Below, piece by piece: positions 11,115 through 21,009 of a stretch of 50,487 nt of DNA; position 1 is the first letter of the stretch, and each line of letters opens with the position of its first letter. The position numbers and the translations under genes are program-made. The DNA comes from an uncultured Oscillatoriales cyanobacterium (GTDB lineage: Bacteria; Cyanobacteriota; Cyanobacteriia; Cyanobacteriales; Microcoleaceae). The DNA is taken from assembly GCA_903893625.1 (NCBI GenBank), contig CAITND010000062.1, forward strand, positions 1 to 50,487. Reading direction: 5' to 3'. Below the pieces are notes generated by a model. That model did no database searches, had not been told where the DNA came from, and saw only the letters and a list, made by a program, of their open reading frames with translations.

Positions 11115-11708
11115 TTAACTTGCCCAATTCAGATAAGGTAATTTTGTGAACGTTTCTCGAATTTGATCAATATTGGCAATTAATTGTCCGCAACTATCCC
11201 ACATTCCGGTAATAAAGGATTGACGAGAACCTGCATTCATATTCACATCAATGGTTAAATCTCCACAGTGGGCTTTCATGGCTTCTAAATCAACGGTAAC
11301 AGTGGCTTCAGGATTGGCTTTTAATGCTTCTTGAAATGCCTTAACTGCCTCCGGTTCTGCGGTGACACAGGGAATGCCAATTGCCACACAGTTTCCTAAA
11401 AAGATTTCGGCAAAACTTTCACCAATTATGGCTTGAATTCCCCATTTAGCAATGGCTTGGGGGGCGTGTTCCCGTGAAGAACCACAACCAAAATTAGCAT
11501 TCACAACTAATAAATTAGCCCCTTGATATTCGGGTAAATCAAAGGGATGTTTGCCTTGCATTTGTTGGCGATCATCAGCAAAGACTTGTTCCCCTAATCC
11601 ATCAAAGGTAACACACCGTAAAAACCGGGCGGGAATAATCCGATCAGTATCAATATCACTCCCGACTAAAGGAATACCATTTCCTGAAATATTTTGAATT
11701 TTGCTCAT
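11115..11708 (-). CDS. leuD: 3-isopropylmalate dehydratase small subunit
   Basis: Partner of LeuC in converting 2-isopropylmalate to 3-isopropylmalate in leucine synthesis. The 197-residue protein shows the swivel-domain signatures [15 protein letters not shown] near the N-terminus and [13 protein letters not shown], the substrate-binding loop of aconitase-type small subunits. The open frame extends to 11795, but the extra 29 residues come from repeat-rich DNA; ATG 11708 ([11 protein letters not shown]) fits the family start. It lies 181 nt downstream of leuC on the same strand, with two hairpin repeats in the gap. Confidence 0.93.
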   Translation of the reverse strand: MSKIQNISGNGIPLVGSDIDTDRIIPARFLRCVTFDGLGEQVFADDRQQMQGKHPFDLPEYQGANLLVVNANFGCGSSREHAPQAIAKWGIQAIIGESFAEIFLGNCVAIGIPCVTAEPEAVKAFQEALKANPEATVTVDLEAMKAHCGDLTIDVNMNAGSRQSFITGMWDSCGQLIANIDQIRETFTKLPYLNWAS

Positions 11709-11781
11709 GGTTAATGTTCTGTCGTTAATATTAAGAAATCGTTGACTTTGCTCTTTTGACTTGTTATGACCTCTCCCCCAA

Positions 11782-11804
11782 CCCCTCTCCTGCAAGGAGA
11801 GGGG
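11782..11804. repeat. Hairpin repeat in the leuC-leuD gap
   Basis: CCCCTCTCCT and its reverse complement form a 10-bp stem with a GCA loop. A related C/G-rich palindromic block lies at 11847-11880. Both resemble dispersed cyanobacterial repeats; they separate leuC from leuD and could lower leuD transcription or stabilise mRNA. Confidence 0.6.
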
Positions 11805-11889
11805 AGAAGAATTCTTAGTATTAAATGTTTAAAAGGTCTAAACTGCTCCCCATTCCCTTGTAGGGAAGGGGGTTGGGGGGTTAGGTCAG

Positions 11890-13293
11890 TTACAACAACT
11901 CGCGGACATCCGTAACCACCCCGTTAACTGCCGCCGCCACTACCATTGCCGGACTCATTAATAACGTGCGTCCGTTAGCGGAACCCTGACGGCCTTTAAA
12001 ATTGCGGTTAGAAGAGGATGCACTCAGTTGATTTCCCTGTAATTTATCGGGGTTCATCGCCAAACACATCGAACACCCCGCCTCGCGCCATTCAAACCCT
12101 GCCGTTTCAAAGATTTTATCGAGTCCTTCCGCTTCCGCTTCGGCCTTCACCCGTTCAGAACCCGGAACTACAAAGGCTTTCACCCCATTGGCAACTTTCC
12201 GACCTTGGGCAAATTTAGCGGCTTCCCGCAGGTCACTGAGGCGGCCATTGGTGCAACTGCCAATAAAACAGACATCAACTTTTATGCCTTTGATGGGGGT
12301 TCCAGGGGCAAATTCCATATATTGATAGGCTTCTTTAGCCACATCTCGATCACCTTCTGGAATCTGTTCTAAATCAGGAATTAACTCATTAATGGCCATT
12401 CCCTGTCCTGGGGTAATGCCCCAAGTTACCGTAGGAGCAATTTCCGCAGCATCGAATTTTACCACATCATCATAAACTGCATCCGTATTACTACGGATAC
12501 TATTCCACCAAGCAACGGCCTTTTCCCAGTCGTCTCCTTTGGGGGCAAAATCTCGACCCTGTAAATAGTCGTAAGTGACCTGATCCGGGTTAACATAGCC
12601 ACATCGAGCGCCCCCCTCAATGGACATATTACAAACCGTCATCCGTTCTTCCATTGACATCGCCTCAATGGTGCTTCCGGCGAATTCATAAGCATACCCT
12701 ACACCGCCTTTTACCCCTAATGTACGGATAATATGCAGCACAACATCCTTGGCATACACCCCCGGAGGCAGTTCGCCATTGACTTCAATGCGGCGCACTT
12801 TCAGTTTCCCTAACGCCAGGGTTTGGGAGGCCAAAACATCCCGAACTTGAGACGTCCCAATGCCAAAAGCGATCGCCCCAAATGCCCCATGAGTGGAGGT
12901 GTGGGAGTCACCACAAGCAATGGTCATTCCCGGTTGAGTTAACCCCTGTTCCGGTGCGATGACGTGAACAATGCCTTGATTTCCTGACCCGATATTGTAA
13001 AAACGGATACCATGCTCTTGACAACTTTGTTCCAAAGACTGCATCATCTCTTCCGCCAAGGTATCCACAAAGGGACGAGCTTGGTTATCGGTGGGGACGA
13101 TATGATCCACTGTAGCGACGGTGCGTTCAGGATACAGGACGGTGAGATGGCGATCGCGCAACATCGCAAACGCCTGGGGACTGGTGACTTCATGGATCAG
13201 GTGCAGACCAATGAAGAGTTGAGTCTGTCCTGATGGCAGGGTTCCAACGGTATGCAACTCCCAAACTTTATCAAATAGTGTTCTTTCGCTCAT
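11890..13293 (-). CDS. leuC: 3-isopropylmalate dehydratase large subunit
   Basis: Aconitase-superfamily [4Fe-4S] subunit of isopropylmalate isomerase. The 467 residues are the usual length. Visible motifs are the N-terminal [25 protein letters not shown], and the cluster ligands in [10 protein letters not shown] and [13 protein letters not shown]. The C-terminal [12 protein letters not shown] motif is also present. The start at 13293 ([14 protein letters not shown]) matches the family. It precedes leuD on the same strand, so the two probably share regulation, though the gap contains hairpin repeats. Confidence 0.96.
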   Translation of the reverse strand: MSERTLFDKVWELHTVGTLPSGQTQLFIGLHLIHEVTSPQAFAMLRDRHLTVLYPERTVATVDHIVPTDNQARPFVDTLAEEMMQSLEQSCQEHGIRFYNIGSGNQGIVHVIAPEQGLTQPGMTIACGDSHTSTHGAFGAIAFGIGTSQVRDVLASQTLALGKLKVRRIEVNGELPPGVYAKDVVLHIIRTLGVKGGVGYAYEFAGSTIEAMSMEERMTVCNMSIEGGARCGYVNPDQVTYDYLQGRDFAPKGDDWEKAVAWWNSIRSNTDAVYDDVVKFDAAEIAPTVTWGITPGQGMAINELIPDLEQIPEGDRDVAKEAYQYMEFAPGTPIKGIKVDVCFIGSCTNGRLSDLREAAKFAQGRKVANGVKAFVVPGSERVKAEAEAEGLDKIFETAGFEWREAGCSMCLAMNPDKLQGNQLSASSSNRNFKGRQGSANGRTLLMSPAMVVAAAVNGVVTDVRELL

Positions 13294-13468
13294 AAAATCT
13301 GAAGAATAACCGCGTTTGTAACGCTCTTTATACTGGTATTTATTTTAGCGGTTAATGGGACACGAAGGGTTAAAAAGGGATGAAATAACGGATTTTTTTA
13401 ATAGTATTTTGAAAATAACTTGTCTACAATGATCAATATCTACCCATTTTAACCTCCCCAATTGAATC

Positions 13469-14038
13469 ATGAATCAAACTCTAACAGAATCAATAAAATG
13501 GACGACAGCCGATGTCGAGTTGTTGTTTAAGGATGAGTGGAAACGTTATGAAATTATTGGGGGAGAATTATTTGTTAGTACACCGCCCCATTGGAACCAT
13601 CAACAAATTTGTGGTAATATTTGTGTAGCGTTAGAAATATGGTCACGCCAAACGCAGTTAGGAGAACCTGTAATTTCCCCTGGAATTGTTTATACTGAAT
13701 TTGATAATGTCATTCCTGATGTGGTTTGGGTGAGTCGGGAAAAATTAGCGACTTTATTAGATAGTACAGGACATCTAACAGGTTCTCCTGAATTAGTGGT
13801 TGAAGTATTATCCCCAGGAAAAGAAAACGAAAGACGGGATAAACAAGCCAAGTTAAAACTGTATTCGACTCAAGGTGTTCAGGAATATTGGATTGTTGAT
13901 CGCTATCAACAGCAAGTTCAAGTCTATCGTCGTCAAAATCATCAGTTAATTTTAGCTGAAACGTTATTAATAACGGATGAGATTACCTCTCCGCTTTTAC
14001 CAGAATTTAGCTGTCAAGTCGAACTATTTTTTAATTGA
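13469..14038 (+). CDS. Uma2 family (DUF820) putative endonuclease
   Basis: A 189-residue Uma2 protein. The pattern is YEIIGGELFVSTPPHWNHQ near the N-terminus, VIPDVVWVS (Asp), ELVVEVLSPGKENERRDKQAK (Glu...Lys) and STQGVQEYWIVD. These positions correspond to a PD-(D/E)XK-like active site. It is transcribed divergently from leuC and converges with uppS. Cellular role is unknown. It is only distantly similar to the copies at 4210 and 34487, so it is not a recent duplicate. Confidence 0.88.
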   Translation: MNQTLTESIKWTTADVELLFKDEWKRYEIIGGELFVSTPPHWNHQQICGNICVALEIWSRQTQLGEPVISPGIVYTEFDNVIPDVVWVSREKLATLLDSTGHLTGSPELVVEVLSPGKENERRDKQAKLKLYSTQGVQEYWIVDRYQQQVQVYRRQNHQLILAETLLITDEITSPLLPEFSCQVELFFN

Positions 14039-14094
14039 TAAATCAATCATGAATCAGCCTTATATTCCTGAACAATTCTACACTGATGACTGAT

Positions 14095-14844
14095 TCAAAC
14101 TTTACCAAACCTCCGTTCCCGTTTTTGATAAGAAGACAACGCGAGATGCAATTCCGTATGATCAAAATCTGGCCAGAGGGTATCGGTTACATAAATTTCT
14201 GCATAGGCGAGTTGCCATAATAAAAAATTACTAATTCGCATTTCTCCACTGGTACGAATTAATAAATCCGGGTGACACATTCCGGCTGTATATAAATGTT
14301 GTTCAAACAGAGTTTCATCAATATCTTCCGGTTGAATTAACCCTTCTTTAACTTGAGTAGCCAGATCTCGACAAGCTTTTAAAATTTCTTGTCGTCCGCC
14401 ATAATTCGTAGCAATAGTAAATAGAATACCCTTATTAGTTTTCGTTTCCTCCATTGAATATTCTATTTGTTTCTGTAGAGACTTGGGAAGGGCTGTTAAA
14501 TTTCCCACAAACTGAATTCGCACTTCCTCCTCCATCATTTCTCGCAGTTCTCGCATTAAAACACGCTCAAACAACGCCATTAAAAAATCCACTTCTTCTA
14601 ACGGACGGCCCCAATTTTCGGTAGAAAAGGCATAGGCTGTTAGTGCTTGCACACCCCAATCTCGACAACAGCGTAAGGCTTCTTTGAGGGCATCCACTCC
14701 CCGACGATGGCCCATTGTTCGCGGTAAACCCCGACGTTTGGCCCAGCGACCATTGCCATCCATAATCACAGCAATATGTTTGGGTAAACGGCTTTGGTCT
14801 AAATCTGCGGGTAATTCATATATAACTCTTGTCTTGGCACTCAT
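14095..14844 (-). CDS. uppS: Isoprenyl transferase (undecaprenyl diphosphate synthase type)
   Basis: Cis-prenyltransferase that elongates farnesyl diphosphate to the polyprenyl carrier used for peptidoglycan and other envelope glycans. The 249-residue protein has [19 protein letters not shown] with the catalytic Asp, [23 protein letters not shown] and the C-terminal [20 protein letters not shown]. An upstream ATG at 14901 is inside cdaA. ATG 14844 overlaps the cdaA stop codon by 4 bases (ATGA), giving translational coupling, so I take it as the start. Third gene of a lysA-cdaA-uppS operon. Confidence 0.95.
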   Translation of the reverse strand: MSAKTRVIYELPADLDQSRLPKHIAVIMDGNGRWAKRRGLPRTMGHRRGVDALKEALRCCRDWGVQALTAYAFSTENWGRPLEEVDFLMALFERVLMRELREMMEEEVRIQFVGNLTALPKSLQKQIEYSMEETKTNKGILFTIATNYGGRQEILKACRDLATQVKEGLIQPEDIDETLFEQHLYTAGMCHPDLLIRTSGEMRISNFLLWQLAYAEIYVTDTLWPDFDHTELHLALSSYQKRERRFGKV

Positions 14845-15740
14845 TTTTTCTCCCGAGAAGCTTTGGATCGAGGACGGAATAGGCGAGACACTAAAGCCCA
14901 TCCTTGGGAACCAATGCGGTTTCCCAAATGGCTAATAGACATCGAGGCAGCAGTTCTGTCATCATTGGATGTCCAAGAACGAGCTTCTAATAGCTCTTTC
15001 AGTTTACTGCTAGTTAAGGGTCGGTTGAGAACCCCTTTCTCCGCCAGAGAAATCGAACCCGTTTCTTCTGACACTACAATACACATACATTTTGCCACTC
15101 GTTCCGTAATTCCCATTGCTGCCCGATGACGAGTTCCCAATTGTCGAGACGCCATCCGTTCCGAGAGTGGTAAGATTACCCCCGCCGCCGCAATTCGAGA
15201 CGCCCGAATTAACACCGCGCCATCATGCAGCAGGGTTTTGGGTTGAAAAATTGTTTGTAACAGTTCCCTAGAAACTTCGGCATTCAATTTTACCCCAGGA
15301 ACAGAAAAATCCCGTTCATCAATGGGGCTTGCCGTTTCAATAATAATTAATGCACCTGTACGGTTTTGCGAAAGTTCTTTAACTGCTTCTACAATTTGAT
15401 CAATCACCCCATCGGGTTCGGGAATCACACGGCGACCCTGACCAAACAGTTGCGAAACTTCTCCGCGACCCAACTGTTCTAAAAATTGGCGGAATTCCGA
15501 CTGTAAAATTACCGCCATCGCTACAGCAGAACCTGTAACTAAACTATTGAGGGCAATATACAATAACCTCAAATTAGCCCAGTTACTAATAGCTGTTGCC
15601 AACATTAGAATAATAAACCCCCGCACCATCCACAGAGTCCGGCGTTCTCCAATGATGACCAACACCACATAAGCGACGGCAAAAACTAATCCAATATCAA
15701 GACTTTGAATCAACCAGGAGGGAATTCCTTGCTTGGTCAT
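14841..15740 (-). CDS. cdaA: Diadenylate cyclase (membrane-bound, CdaA/DacA type)
   Basis: Makes cyclic di-AMP from two ATP at the membrane. The 299-residue protein has three N-terminal hydrophobic segments (~14-30, ~40-56, ~58-80) followed by the DAC domain. The two hallmark motifs are present: DGA in [11 protein letters not shown] (173-175) and RHR in [10 protein letters not shown] (204-206). The nucleotide links potassium/osmotic balance to the cell wall in other bacteria. The gene overlaps uppS by 4 bp and lies 70 nt after lysA, so it sits among precursor genes for the cell wall. Confidence 0.95.
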   Translation of the reverse strand: MTKQGIPSWLIQSLDIGLVFAVAYVVLVIIGERRTLWMVRGFIILMLATAISNWANLRLLYIALNSLVTGSAVAMAVILQSEFRQFLEQLGRGEVSQLFGQGRRVIPEPDGVIDQIVEAVKELSQNRTGALIIIETASPIDERDFSVPGVKLNAEVSRELLQTIFQPKTLLHDGAVLIRASRIAAAGVILPLSERMASRQLGTRHRAAMGITERVAKCMCIVVSEETGSISLAEKGVLNRPLTSSKLKELLEARSWTSNDDRTAASMSISHLGNRIGSQGWALVSRLFRPRSKASREKK

Positions 15741-15795
15741 GACTAGGCGCCGTATTCATCGAATTATGATCAAATTTATGAGGTTAATGTTGACT

Positions 15796-15822
15796 GTTAA
15801 CGGTCAACGGTCAACCGTTAAC
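15796..15822. repeat. Heptanucleotide-type repeat with inverted ends
   Basis: GTTAACGGT and ACCGTTAAC (9 bp) enclose a CGGTCAA-type tandem. The repeat includes the last codons of lysA, so the final residues VNG of LysA are encoded by repeat DNA. Confidence 0.6.
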
Positions 15823-17199
15823 TCTTAAACGTTCTGGAAGTCGATCTTTACTGATTAAATCTTGGTAAGATTCTCGTTCAATAATGACGTTAGCATCGCC
15901 ATTGTTAACTAAAACTGCCGCAGGTTTGGACAGTCGGTTATAGTTAGATGCCATACTATAATTGTAGGCTCCCGTTGCCATAACCACGAGAATATCCCCA
16001 GATTCAACTTTGGGAAGTTGAGCATCCTTAATTAAAATATCCCCAGATTCACAATGTTTTCCTGCAACCGTAACTTGTTCAGTCATCGGTGCAGACATCT
16101 GATTTGCCAATACCACTCGGTACAAGGACTGATAGGTAATTGGACGAGGATTATCGGACATCCCGCCATCTACAGCAATATAAGTCCGAATTCCAGGAAC
16201 TTGTTTTTGAGATCCGACTGTGTAAGCGGTGACACAGCTAGAGCCAATCATCGACCGTCCCGGTTCACATAATAATTTCGGTAGGGGATATTGTTTCTGT
16301 TCACAGGCTTTTAAAACAGATTCAGTAACAATTTTTACCCAATCTTCGATACTTGGGGGATCATCTGATTCCGTATAGCAAATCCCTAAACCTCCACCAA
16401 TATTAATTTCTGAGATATTTAAACCATATTGATTAGCTTTATTCAATGTATCAATAATAACTGATCCTAAATCGTTATGGGGTTGCAATTCAAAAATTTG
16501 GGAGCCAATATGAGCATGAACCCCAATACAAGATAAACCCGGTTGTTGACTAATAAATTGAAAGACTTCATCTAGTTGACCGGGATCAAAACCAAATTTA
16601 CTATCTAAATGTCCGGTGCGGATATATTCGTGGGTATGACATTCAATTCCTGGGGTAAACCGAATCATGATCCGAATCGGATGATCAACTATAGACTCTT
16701 GACTTAGTTTAGCCAGGGTGTGTAAATCTAACCAATTATCCGCAACCACCGTACACCCGCTTTCAATCGCTAATTGAATTTCTTCCGAGGATTTATTATT
16801 ACCATGTAAGTAGGTTTTCTCCGGTGGAACTCCCGCTTGCAGGGCGGTATAGAGTTCTCCCCCTGATACGACATCAATGCCTAATCCTTCGGAAGCCACA
16901 ATAGCACAAACCGCCAAACAATTCCAAGCTTTGGAGGCGTACAATACTAAAGACTCACCCGGATAATAGCGTTTTAAAGCATCCCGGTATTGTTGACAAG
17001 CCGTTCGCAGGGTGGTTTCATCGAGAATATAAAGGGGTGTGCCAAATTGTTTAACTAAAGCGGTAACGTCACAACCACCAATTTCTAAGTGATCTTGCGG
17101 ATTGACTTTCGCCGTCAGAGGGAGTAGGTGTTGATTGGGCGATCGGGTTTCTAAGGCATCCGTTGATGCCGATAGGTATTGCAGTCCAGAATTTTGCAC
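15811..17199 (-). CDS. lysA: Diaminopimelate decarboxylase
   Basis: PLP enzyme that converts meso-diaminopimelate to lysine. The 462-residue protein shows the PLP lysine in LVLYASKAWN (K90), a HGNNKS loop, HAHIGSQI, the glycine-rich GGGLGI phosphate loop and EPGRSMIG. The substrate/PLP motif CESGDIL and the C-terminal GAYNYSMASNYN are also present. The first ~40 residues are poorly conserved, as is common in cyanobacterial versions. It heads a minus-strand operon with cdaA and uppS. Its upstream region begins with a 39-bp repeat that also appears at 21010-21048. Confidence 0.94.
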   Translation of the reverse strand: MQNSGLQYLSASTDALETRSPNQHLLPLTAKVNPQDHLEIGGCDVTALVKQFGTPLYILDETTLRTACQQYRDALKRYYPGESLVLYASKAWNCLAVCAIVASEGLGIDVVSGGELYTALQAGVPPEKTYLHGNNKSSEEIQLAIESGCTVVADNWLDLHTLAKLSQESIVDHPIRIMIRFTPGIECHTHEYIRTGHLDSKFGFDPGQLDEVFQFISQQPGLSCIGVHAHIGSQIFELQPHNDLGSVIIDTLNKANQYGLNISEINIGGGLGICYTESDDPPSIEDWVKIVTESVLKACEQKQYPLPKLLCEPGRSMIGSSCVTAYTVGSQKQVPGIRTYIAVDGGMSDNPRPITYQSLYRVVLANQMSAPMTEQVTVAGKHCESGDILIKDAQLPKVESGDILVVMATGAYNYSMASNYNRLSKPAAVLVNNGDANVIIERESYQDLISKDRLPERLRVNG

Positions 17200-17210
17200 A
17201 GGAAATACTA

Positions 17211-17249
17211 TATTAACACTTCTATAGATCAGATTTTACCGTAAAGTTG
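17211..17249. repeat. 39-bp direct repeat, left copy (flank of McrBC-like cassette)
   Basis: This 39-bp sequence recurs in the same orientation at 21010-21048 with one difference (A versus G, sixteenth base). It begins 11 nt upstream of lysA, so it may contain part of the lysA promoter or leader: on the lysA strand this copy reads TATAGA where the other reads CATAGA. The two copies bracket the McrBC-like operon and a toxin relic. Confidence 0.9.
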
Positions 17250-17350
17250 CACGGGTGTCTGGTGTTGGGTGCTTTCAAAACAGAAGATCCCCAACGTTAA
17301 GTTTTTTTACAGAGGATTGAGAATACAGTAGGGCAATCAAAGCTGGTATA

Positions 17351-18502
17351 ATGGAAGACTATATTTTAGATCAATGGATTGTCTTTGCCCCCATGAAAAG
17401 CCCAGTACAAAAAATTCTATTTGGTAGCCCTGGAACAGGGAAAAGCCGCAAAATAGTGGATGAAATTATTCCTGCTTTAGGTATAGGTATGGAAAATGTA
17501 ATTCCAACAGTATTTCATCCTGAATATACTTATGGGGATTTTGTTGGTAAGCTAATTCCAGTTACAAGAGGGGAAAAGGTTCGGTATACATTCTTCCCAG
17601 GTCATTTTTTGTGCGCTTTATCTAAAGCTTATCGCAAAATCTTCGATAAATATAAAAATCCTACTAAGGATAAGAATTTTAAAAATTTTAGTATAGAAGA
17701 ACAAAATATTTTATTGTCTGAAGCTCGTTCAGAAGCTTGTTTGCAAGCCGAAAACGTTATTTTAGTTATAGATGAAATCAATCGTGGGAATTCTTCTGCT
17801 ATCTTTGGGACTGTTTTTCAGCTATTAGATAGGAATAATAATGGCTGGTCATCCTATAAAATTAATGTATCAGAAATAGAAATACTAAAAATATTAGAAC
17901 TACTAGGAGTCACAGACAAAGCTTTAGCCGATAATAAATTTGAATATAACTTTCCAGGGGAAAAGCATTACGAGAAGGAATATACAATTTTCCAAGATAG
18001 ATTAGATTGTTTAGATATTAGTCTTGAAAATAGAACAATTAAAATTCCTCCTAATCTTTCTATTGTTGGGACAATGAATACATCTGATAACTCTATTTAC
18101 TTTATGGATAGCGCATTTAAACGGCGCTGGGAATGGGAGTTTATTGATTGGGATGAAAGTAAACCCGAACCCCCCAACTATCCAGATTTTGACGAATATG
18201 AATGGAAAAAGTTAGTCAAACAAATTAATCTTTTTATTAAAATTCATCACGATTCTGTTCGCGGAATAGAAGATAAACAAGTTGGATATTTTTTCATTAA
18301 TTATAAAAATAACTGTATTACTTCTGAACAAATAAGGAATAAACTCATGTTTTTCTTGTGGGATAGTGTCTTTAACCGAGACAAAAGACCTTTAGTTAAG
18401 CTACTGGAAGTTGATCGTTCAGAATTAATTACGTTTGGGGATTTTACCAAATTACATAATAGATTTATTGAAAAAATTATGGCGTTTACTCCTAAATCTT
18501 AG
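17351..18502 (+). CDS. McrB-like AAA+ ATPase
   Basis: A 383-residue AAA_5/McrB-type NTPase. Walker A is LFGSPGTGKS (~23-32), Walker B VILVIDEINRG (~136-146), the sensor GTMNTSDNS (~240) and the arginine-finger region AFKRRWEWEF (~254). McrB GTPases power translocation and cleavage by their McrC partner in modification-dependent restriction. Unlike Escherichia coli McrB, there is no N-terminal DNA-reading domain: the P-loop begins 23 residues from the start. Recognition must therefore be supplied elsewhere, possibly by the next genes. The start has no obvious ribosome site; an alternative ATG lies 42 nt downstream. AT-rich codon use differs from neighbouring housekeeping genes. Confidence 0.88.
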   Translation: MEDYILDQWIVFAPMKSPVQKILFGSPGTGKSRKIVDEIIPALGIGMENVIPTVFHPEYTYGDFVGKLIPVTRGEKVRYTFFPGHFLCALSKAYRKIFDKYKNPTKDKNFKNFSIEEQNILLSEARSEACLQAENVILVIDEINRGNSSAIFGTVFQLLDRNNNGWSSYKINVSEIEILKILELLGVTDKALADNKFEYNFPGEKHYEKEYTIFQDRLDCLDISLENRTIKIPPNLSIVGTMNTSDNSIYFMDSAFKRRWEWEFIDWDESKPEPPNYPDFDEYEWKKLVKQINLFIKIHHDSVRGIEDKQVGYFFINYKNNCITSEQIRNKLMFFLWDSVFNRDKRPLVKLLEVDRSELITFGDFTKLHNRFIEKIMAFTPKS

Positions 18503-18536
18503 ATCTATTCAATGTCATATTTATACTGATTAATGT

Positions 18537-20132
18537 ATGTTTAATTTTGCAAAAATTACCTTAGTCAAACAGAGAGAAGCAAAAGACAACTTCGTTGGTA
18601 TCCGAAAATCTGCTTCTGATAAAGGGTTTGAATTTTGCCTTCCGAATGGATTTGATGATTTCCCCGATGGGGATTTTGATCAAATCAAAGATTTATTTTT
18701 TAGAATGTACCGTACTTTTAATAAATTTGAGAGAGATAATAGAAATAGTGATAGATTTAATTTGAATAAACCTGAATATCAAGAACAACAGGATCAAACT
18801 ACTCTTTCTTCTGGTGGAGTAACTTTTAAAACTGATGAAGGAGAATCTTGTGTTATTTATAGCAAGATTAAAATGATCGAAAAAATTCTTTCAGCTTATG
18901 ATGATCTATCACTTCACTCAATTCAAAGAAAGATTAGTCGAAGTGATAAAATCGATTATTCTCAGATTTATAAATATTTAGATAGGGCTATTTATTTAGA
19001 GGATGATATCATTCACATTGAAACAATGGATTTACCCCGTCCTCTCTTGCGCTATGAAAGCACAGATTTAATTGATCTATATTGTTTCATTTTAGACGAA
19101 ATCATTCAACAATTAGAAGAAGATGCTCCTGATAATGTCAAATCTCGTAGTCAAGATATTAAATTTTTTGCTCAACGGTTTAAAGAAAATTATTTAACTA
19201 GCAATCAGTCAATTTTTGATAAAGATACTTACGAGGAAACTATTAATATACTGAAAGAAACATTGGATCATATAGATAATTGTACTTATTATAAAGATGC
19301 TGACTATTGGCAACTCTATGAAGCTATAGAAACATTTTTATATGGTGAACTAAATCCGCAACAACAGGAGGGTGAATATTGGGGAATTAAGGGATTTTCT
19401 TTCGTTTGGGAAGATATGTGCCATACATACTTTTTTCGTCAAAGCCAACCTTTTCATTATGGTCAAGAAAGAAGTATTACTTATAGTTCTAATGATTGGA
19501 ATATTTGTTATGCAGATACAGATATATCTTTAAAAGGTTATCAAAATCCGAAGCGCACAATAGAAGAAAAAAATAGAGTAGGTAATTATTCTACTCCTGG
19601 GCGTAATACAACGAAAGATGATAGAACCTGGATTTATTGTACTAAATCTGATAAACCTTATCCTGATGACTCAGGATATTTTTGGTGGAGTGAGCTTTTA
19701 TGTATTGAATTTAATTCTGATTTTGGAACGTTTTTATACAATTATCCTGAAAAGTCGGATTTTTTCAACAGAAATAAAAAAAATGCTTTGCGTAGATTTC
19801 CACGCCCTGATTTAGTATTGCAATCCCCAGATCGAAAAAAATTAAGGATTATAGATTTTAAGGATGTACCTATCACATTTTTTGAGAAAAATCAACAAAA
19901 ACCTTTTGAAAAAACTGAAGAGAAATATAGAATTGATGTCATTAAACAATTAACTTATGAGTTAGCTCTACAACAAAATCACTTAGTTCGGCAAAATTGG
20001 TTTTTAATTCCTTGTTATATAACTAATTTAAGCATAGAATTTTTGGACTCACAACTTGATATAAAGGGGATTCAAGTAAGACAGGCAAATTTTGCTAAAA
20101 TACAAACTGTGTATTTGGGAGAAAATTTATGA
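18537..20132 (+). CDS. McrC/LlaJI-like PD-(D/E)XK restriction component
   Basis: A 531-residue protein 34 nt after the McrB-like gene. The C-terminal third has a nuclease signature: FPRPDLVLQ (PD ~423-424), then LRIIDFKDV (DFK ~440-442), then KYRIDVIKQLTYELAL with a conserved Gln/Tyr helix. FSFVWEDMCHTYFF (~286-299) resembles the helix carrying a glutamate before the core in McrC/LlaJI proteins. The N-terminal ~280 residues are helical and acidic and match nothing I recognise; they could hold DNA recognition missing from the ATPase. Its stop overlaps the next gene's start by 4 bp (ATGA). The McrC assignment is from motifs and context. Confidence 0.72.
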   Translation: MFNFAKITLVKQREAKDNFVGIRKSASDKGFEFCLPNGFDDFPDGDFDQIKDLFFRMYRTFNKFERDNRNSDRFNLNKPEYQEQQDQTTLSSGGVTFKTDEGESCVIYSKIKMIEKILSAYDDLSLHSIQRKISRSDKIDYSQIYKYLDRAIYLEDDIIHIETMDLPRPLLRYESTDLIDLYCFILDEIIQQLEEDAPDNVKSRSQDIKFFAQRFKENYLTSNQSIFDKDTYEETINILKETLDHIDNCTYYKDADYWQLYEAIETFLYGELNPQQQEGEYWGIKGFSFVWEDMCHTYFFRQSQPFHYGQERSITYSSNDWNICYADTDISLKGYQNPKRTIEEKNRVGNYSTPGRNTTKDDRTWIYCTKSDKPYPDDSGYFWWSELLCIEFNSDFGTFLYNYPEKSDFFNRNKKNALRRFPRPDLVLQSPDRKKLRIIDFKDVPITFFEKNQQKPFEKTEEKYRIDVIKQLTYELALQQNHLVRQNWFLIPCYITNLSIEFLDSQLDIKGIQVRQANFAKIQTVYLGENL

Positions 20133-20641
20133 GTAAAGATAATTTTTTTATATTTAAAGATGTTATTACTGAAAGCGACTATCTTCCCTTAATTAGTTTT
20201 AAAACAATCACGCAAAAACAAGCTGTTGAAAACTATATTATTTCAGAGGCAAAAGATTTTTTTAAGAATATTCTTAAGATTAATGATGAGGTTATTCAAA
20301 TTCCTTATCCCCGTTTAATTACTAAACATGATTTCAAAACAAGGGATATTAAAGATTTCTATAATATTCTTTTTTATGATTTAGAGAAACGAGATTCCAA
20401 TAGAAAATTAAAGATTAATATTAAATGGGGCATAACATTTGATGAGGATTGTACACCTATTCAGGTTGGGTATTATAATCATGAGGAAAATAAAATTGTA
20501 TATTCTGATAATCGCCCGAATCTTTCTCCTCTGAATTATTATCGTAGATATGGAACTATAGATATTAATGAAACACCGGTTTTCTACTATCTGTATTTTA
20601 CACTTAAGGAAATTTTTGATGTTATAAAAAATGTAAGTTAA
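20129..20641 (+). CDS. Unrecognised third protein of the McrBC-like operon
   Basis: A 170-residue protein that I do not recognise. The start codon overlaps the stop of the McrC-like gene (ATGA), which argues for coupled translation and a shared complex. It is rich in Lys, Asn, Ile and aromatic residues. The C-terminal half has an alternating beta-like pattern (KINIKWGITFDED; PIQVGYYNHEENKIVYSD), then an aromatic helix (PVFYYLYFTLKEIFDVIKN). No transmembrane segment or catalytic motif is obvious. It could be a specificity subunit, an effector or a regulator. Confidence 0.7.
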   Translation: MSKDNFFIFKDVITESDYLPLISFKTITQKQAVENYIISEAKDFFKNILKINDEVIQIPYPRLITKHDFKTRDIKDFYNILFYDLEKRDSNRKLKINIKWGITFDEDCTPIQVGYYNHEENKIVYSDNRPNLSPLNYYRRYGTIDINETPVFYYLYFTLKEIFDVIKNVS

Positions 20642-20739
20642 TAATAGTTTTATTGTAGGTATAGTTGACACCATGAAACTTAGCAAATTCTGAGAGGAAA
20701 GTGATCGCTCTTTCTTTAAGTAAAAGTGTGATCGCAGTA

Positions 20740-20900
20740 TTATTCATAACGATCGATTTCACGCCTATGTCCTACTCGTCTTAAAGTAATGAGTTGAGAT
20801 TTATCATCAATATCATATCAAACTCGATAATCTCCGATACGCATCCTATATCCTTTTAAGTGGATTGTGGAAATATCCTCTTTACCTGTTACTTTTGCAT
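20740..20900 (-). pseudogene. RelE/ParE-type toxin remnant
   Basis: The minus strand reads NAKVTGKEDISTIHLKGYRM, continuing RIGDYRV, then an in-frame TGA, then YDIDDKSQLITLRRVGHRRE and a TAA at 20740-20742. This is the C-terminal two-thirds of a RelE/ParE mRNA interferase or gyrase toxin, with LKGYRMRIGDYRV..YDID and LRRVGHR being the family pattern. The internal stop and lack of an N-terminus show inactivation. It lies inside the 39-bp repeat pair together with the McrBC-like genes. Confidence 0.75.
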
Positions 20901-21009
20901 TGAAACAAGAAGGTCAAGAGGTTTTAAAGGATATCTCCCAAGAAATTCTGGGTTAGTTGGAATATTCTTAGTCTCCCTGACGTTATAAAGATTAGTCCAC
21001 AATTAACAG

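Noticed and set aside
20896-20956. Plus-strand stretch reading like a protein C-terminus (QEVLKDISQEILG-stop)
   Set aside because: Possibly the end of an antitoxin or other small gene, but no start or family could be supported.
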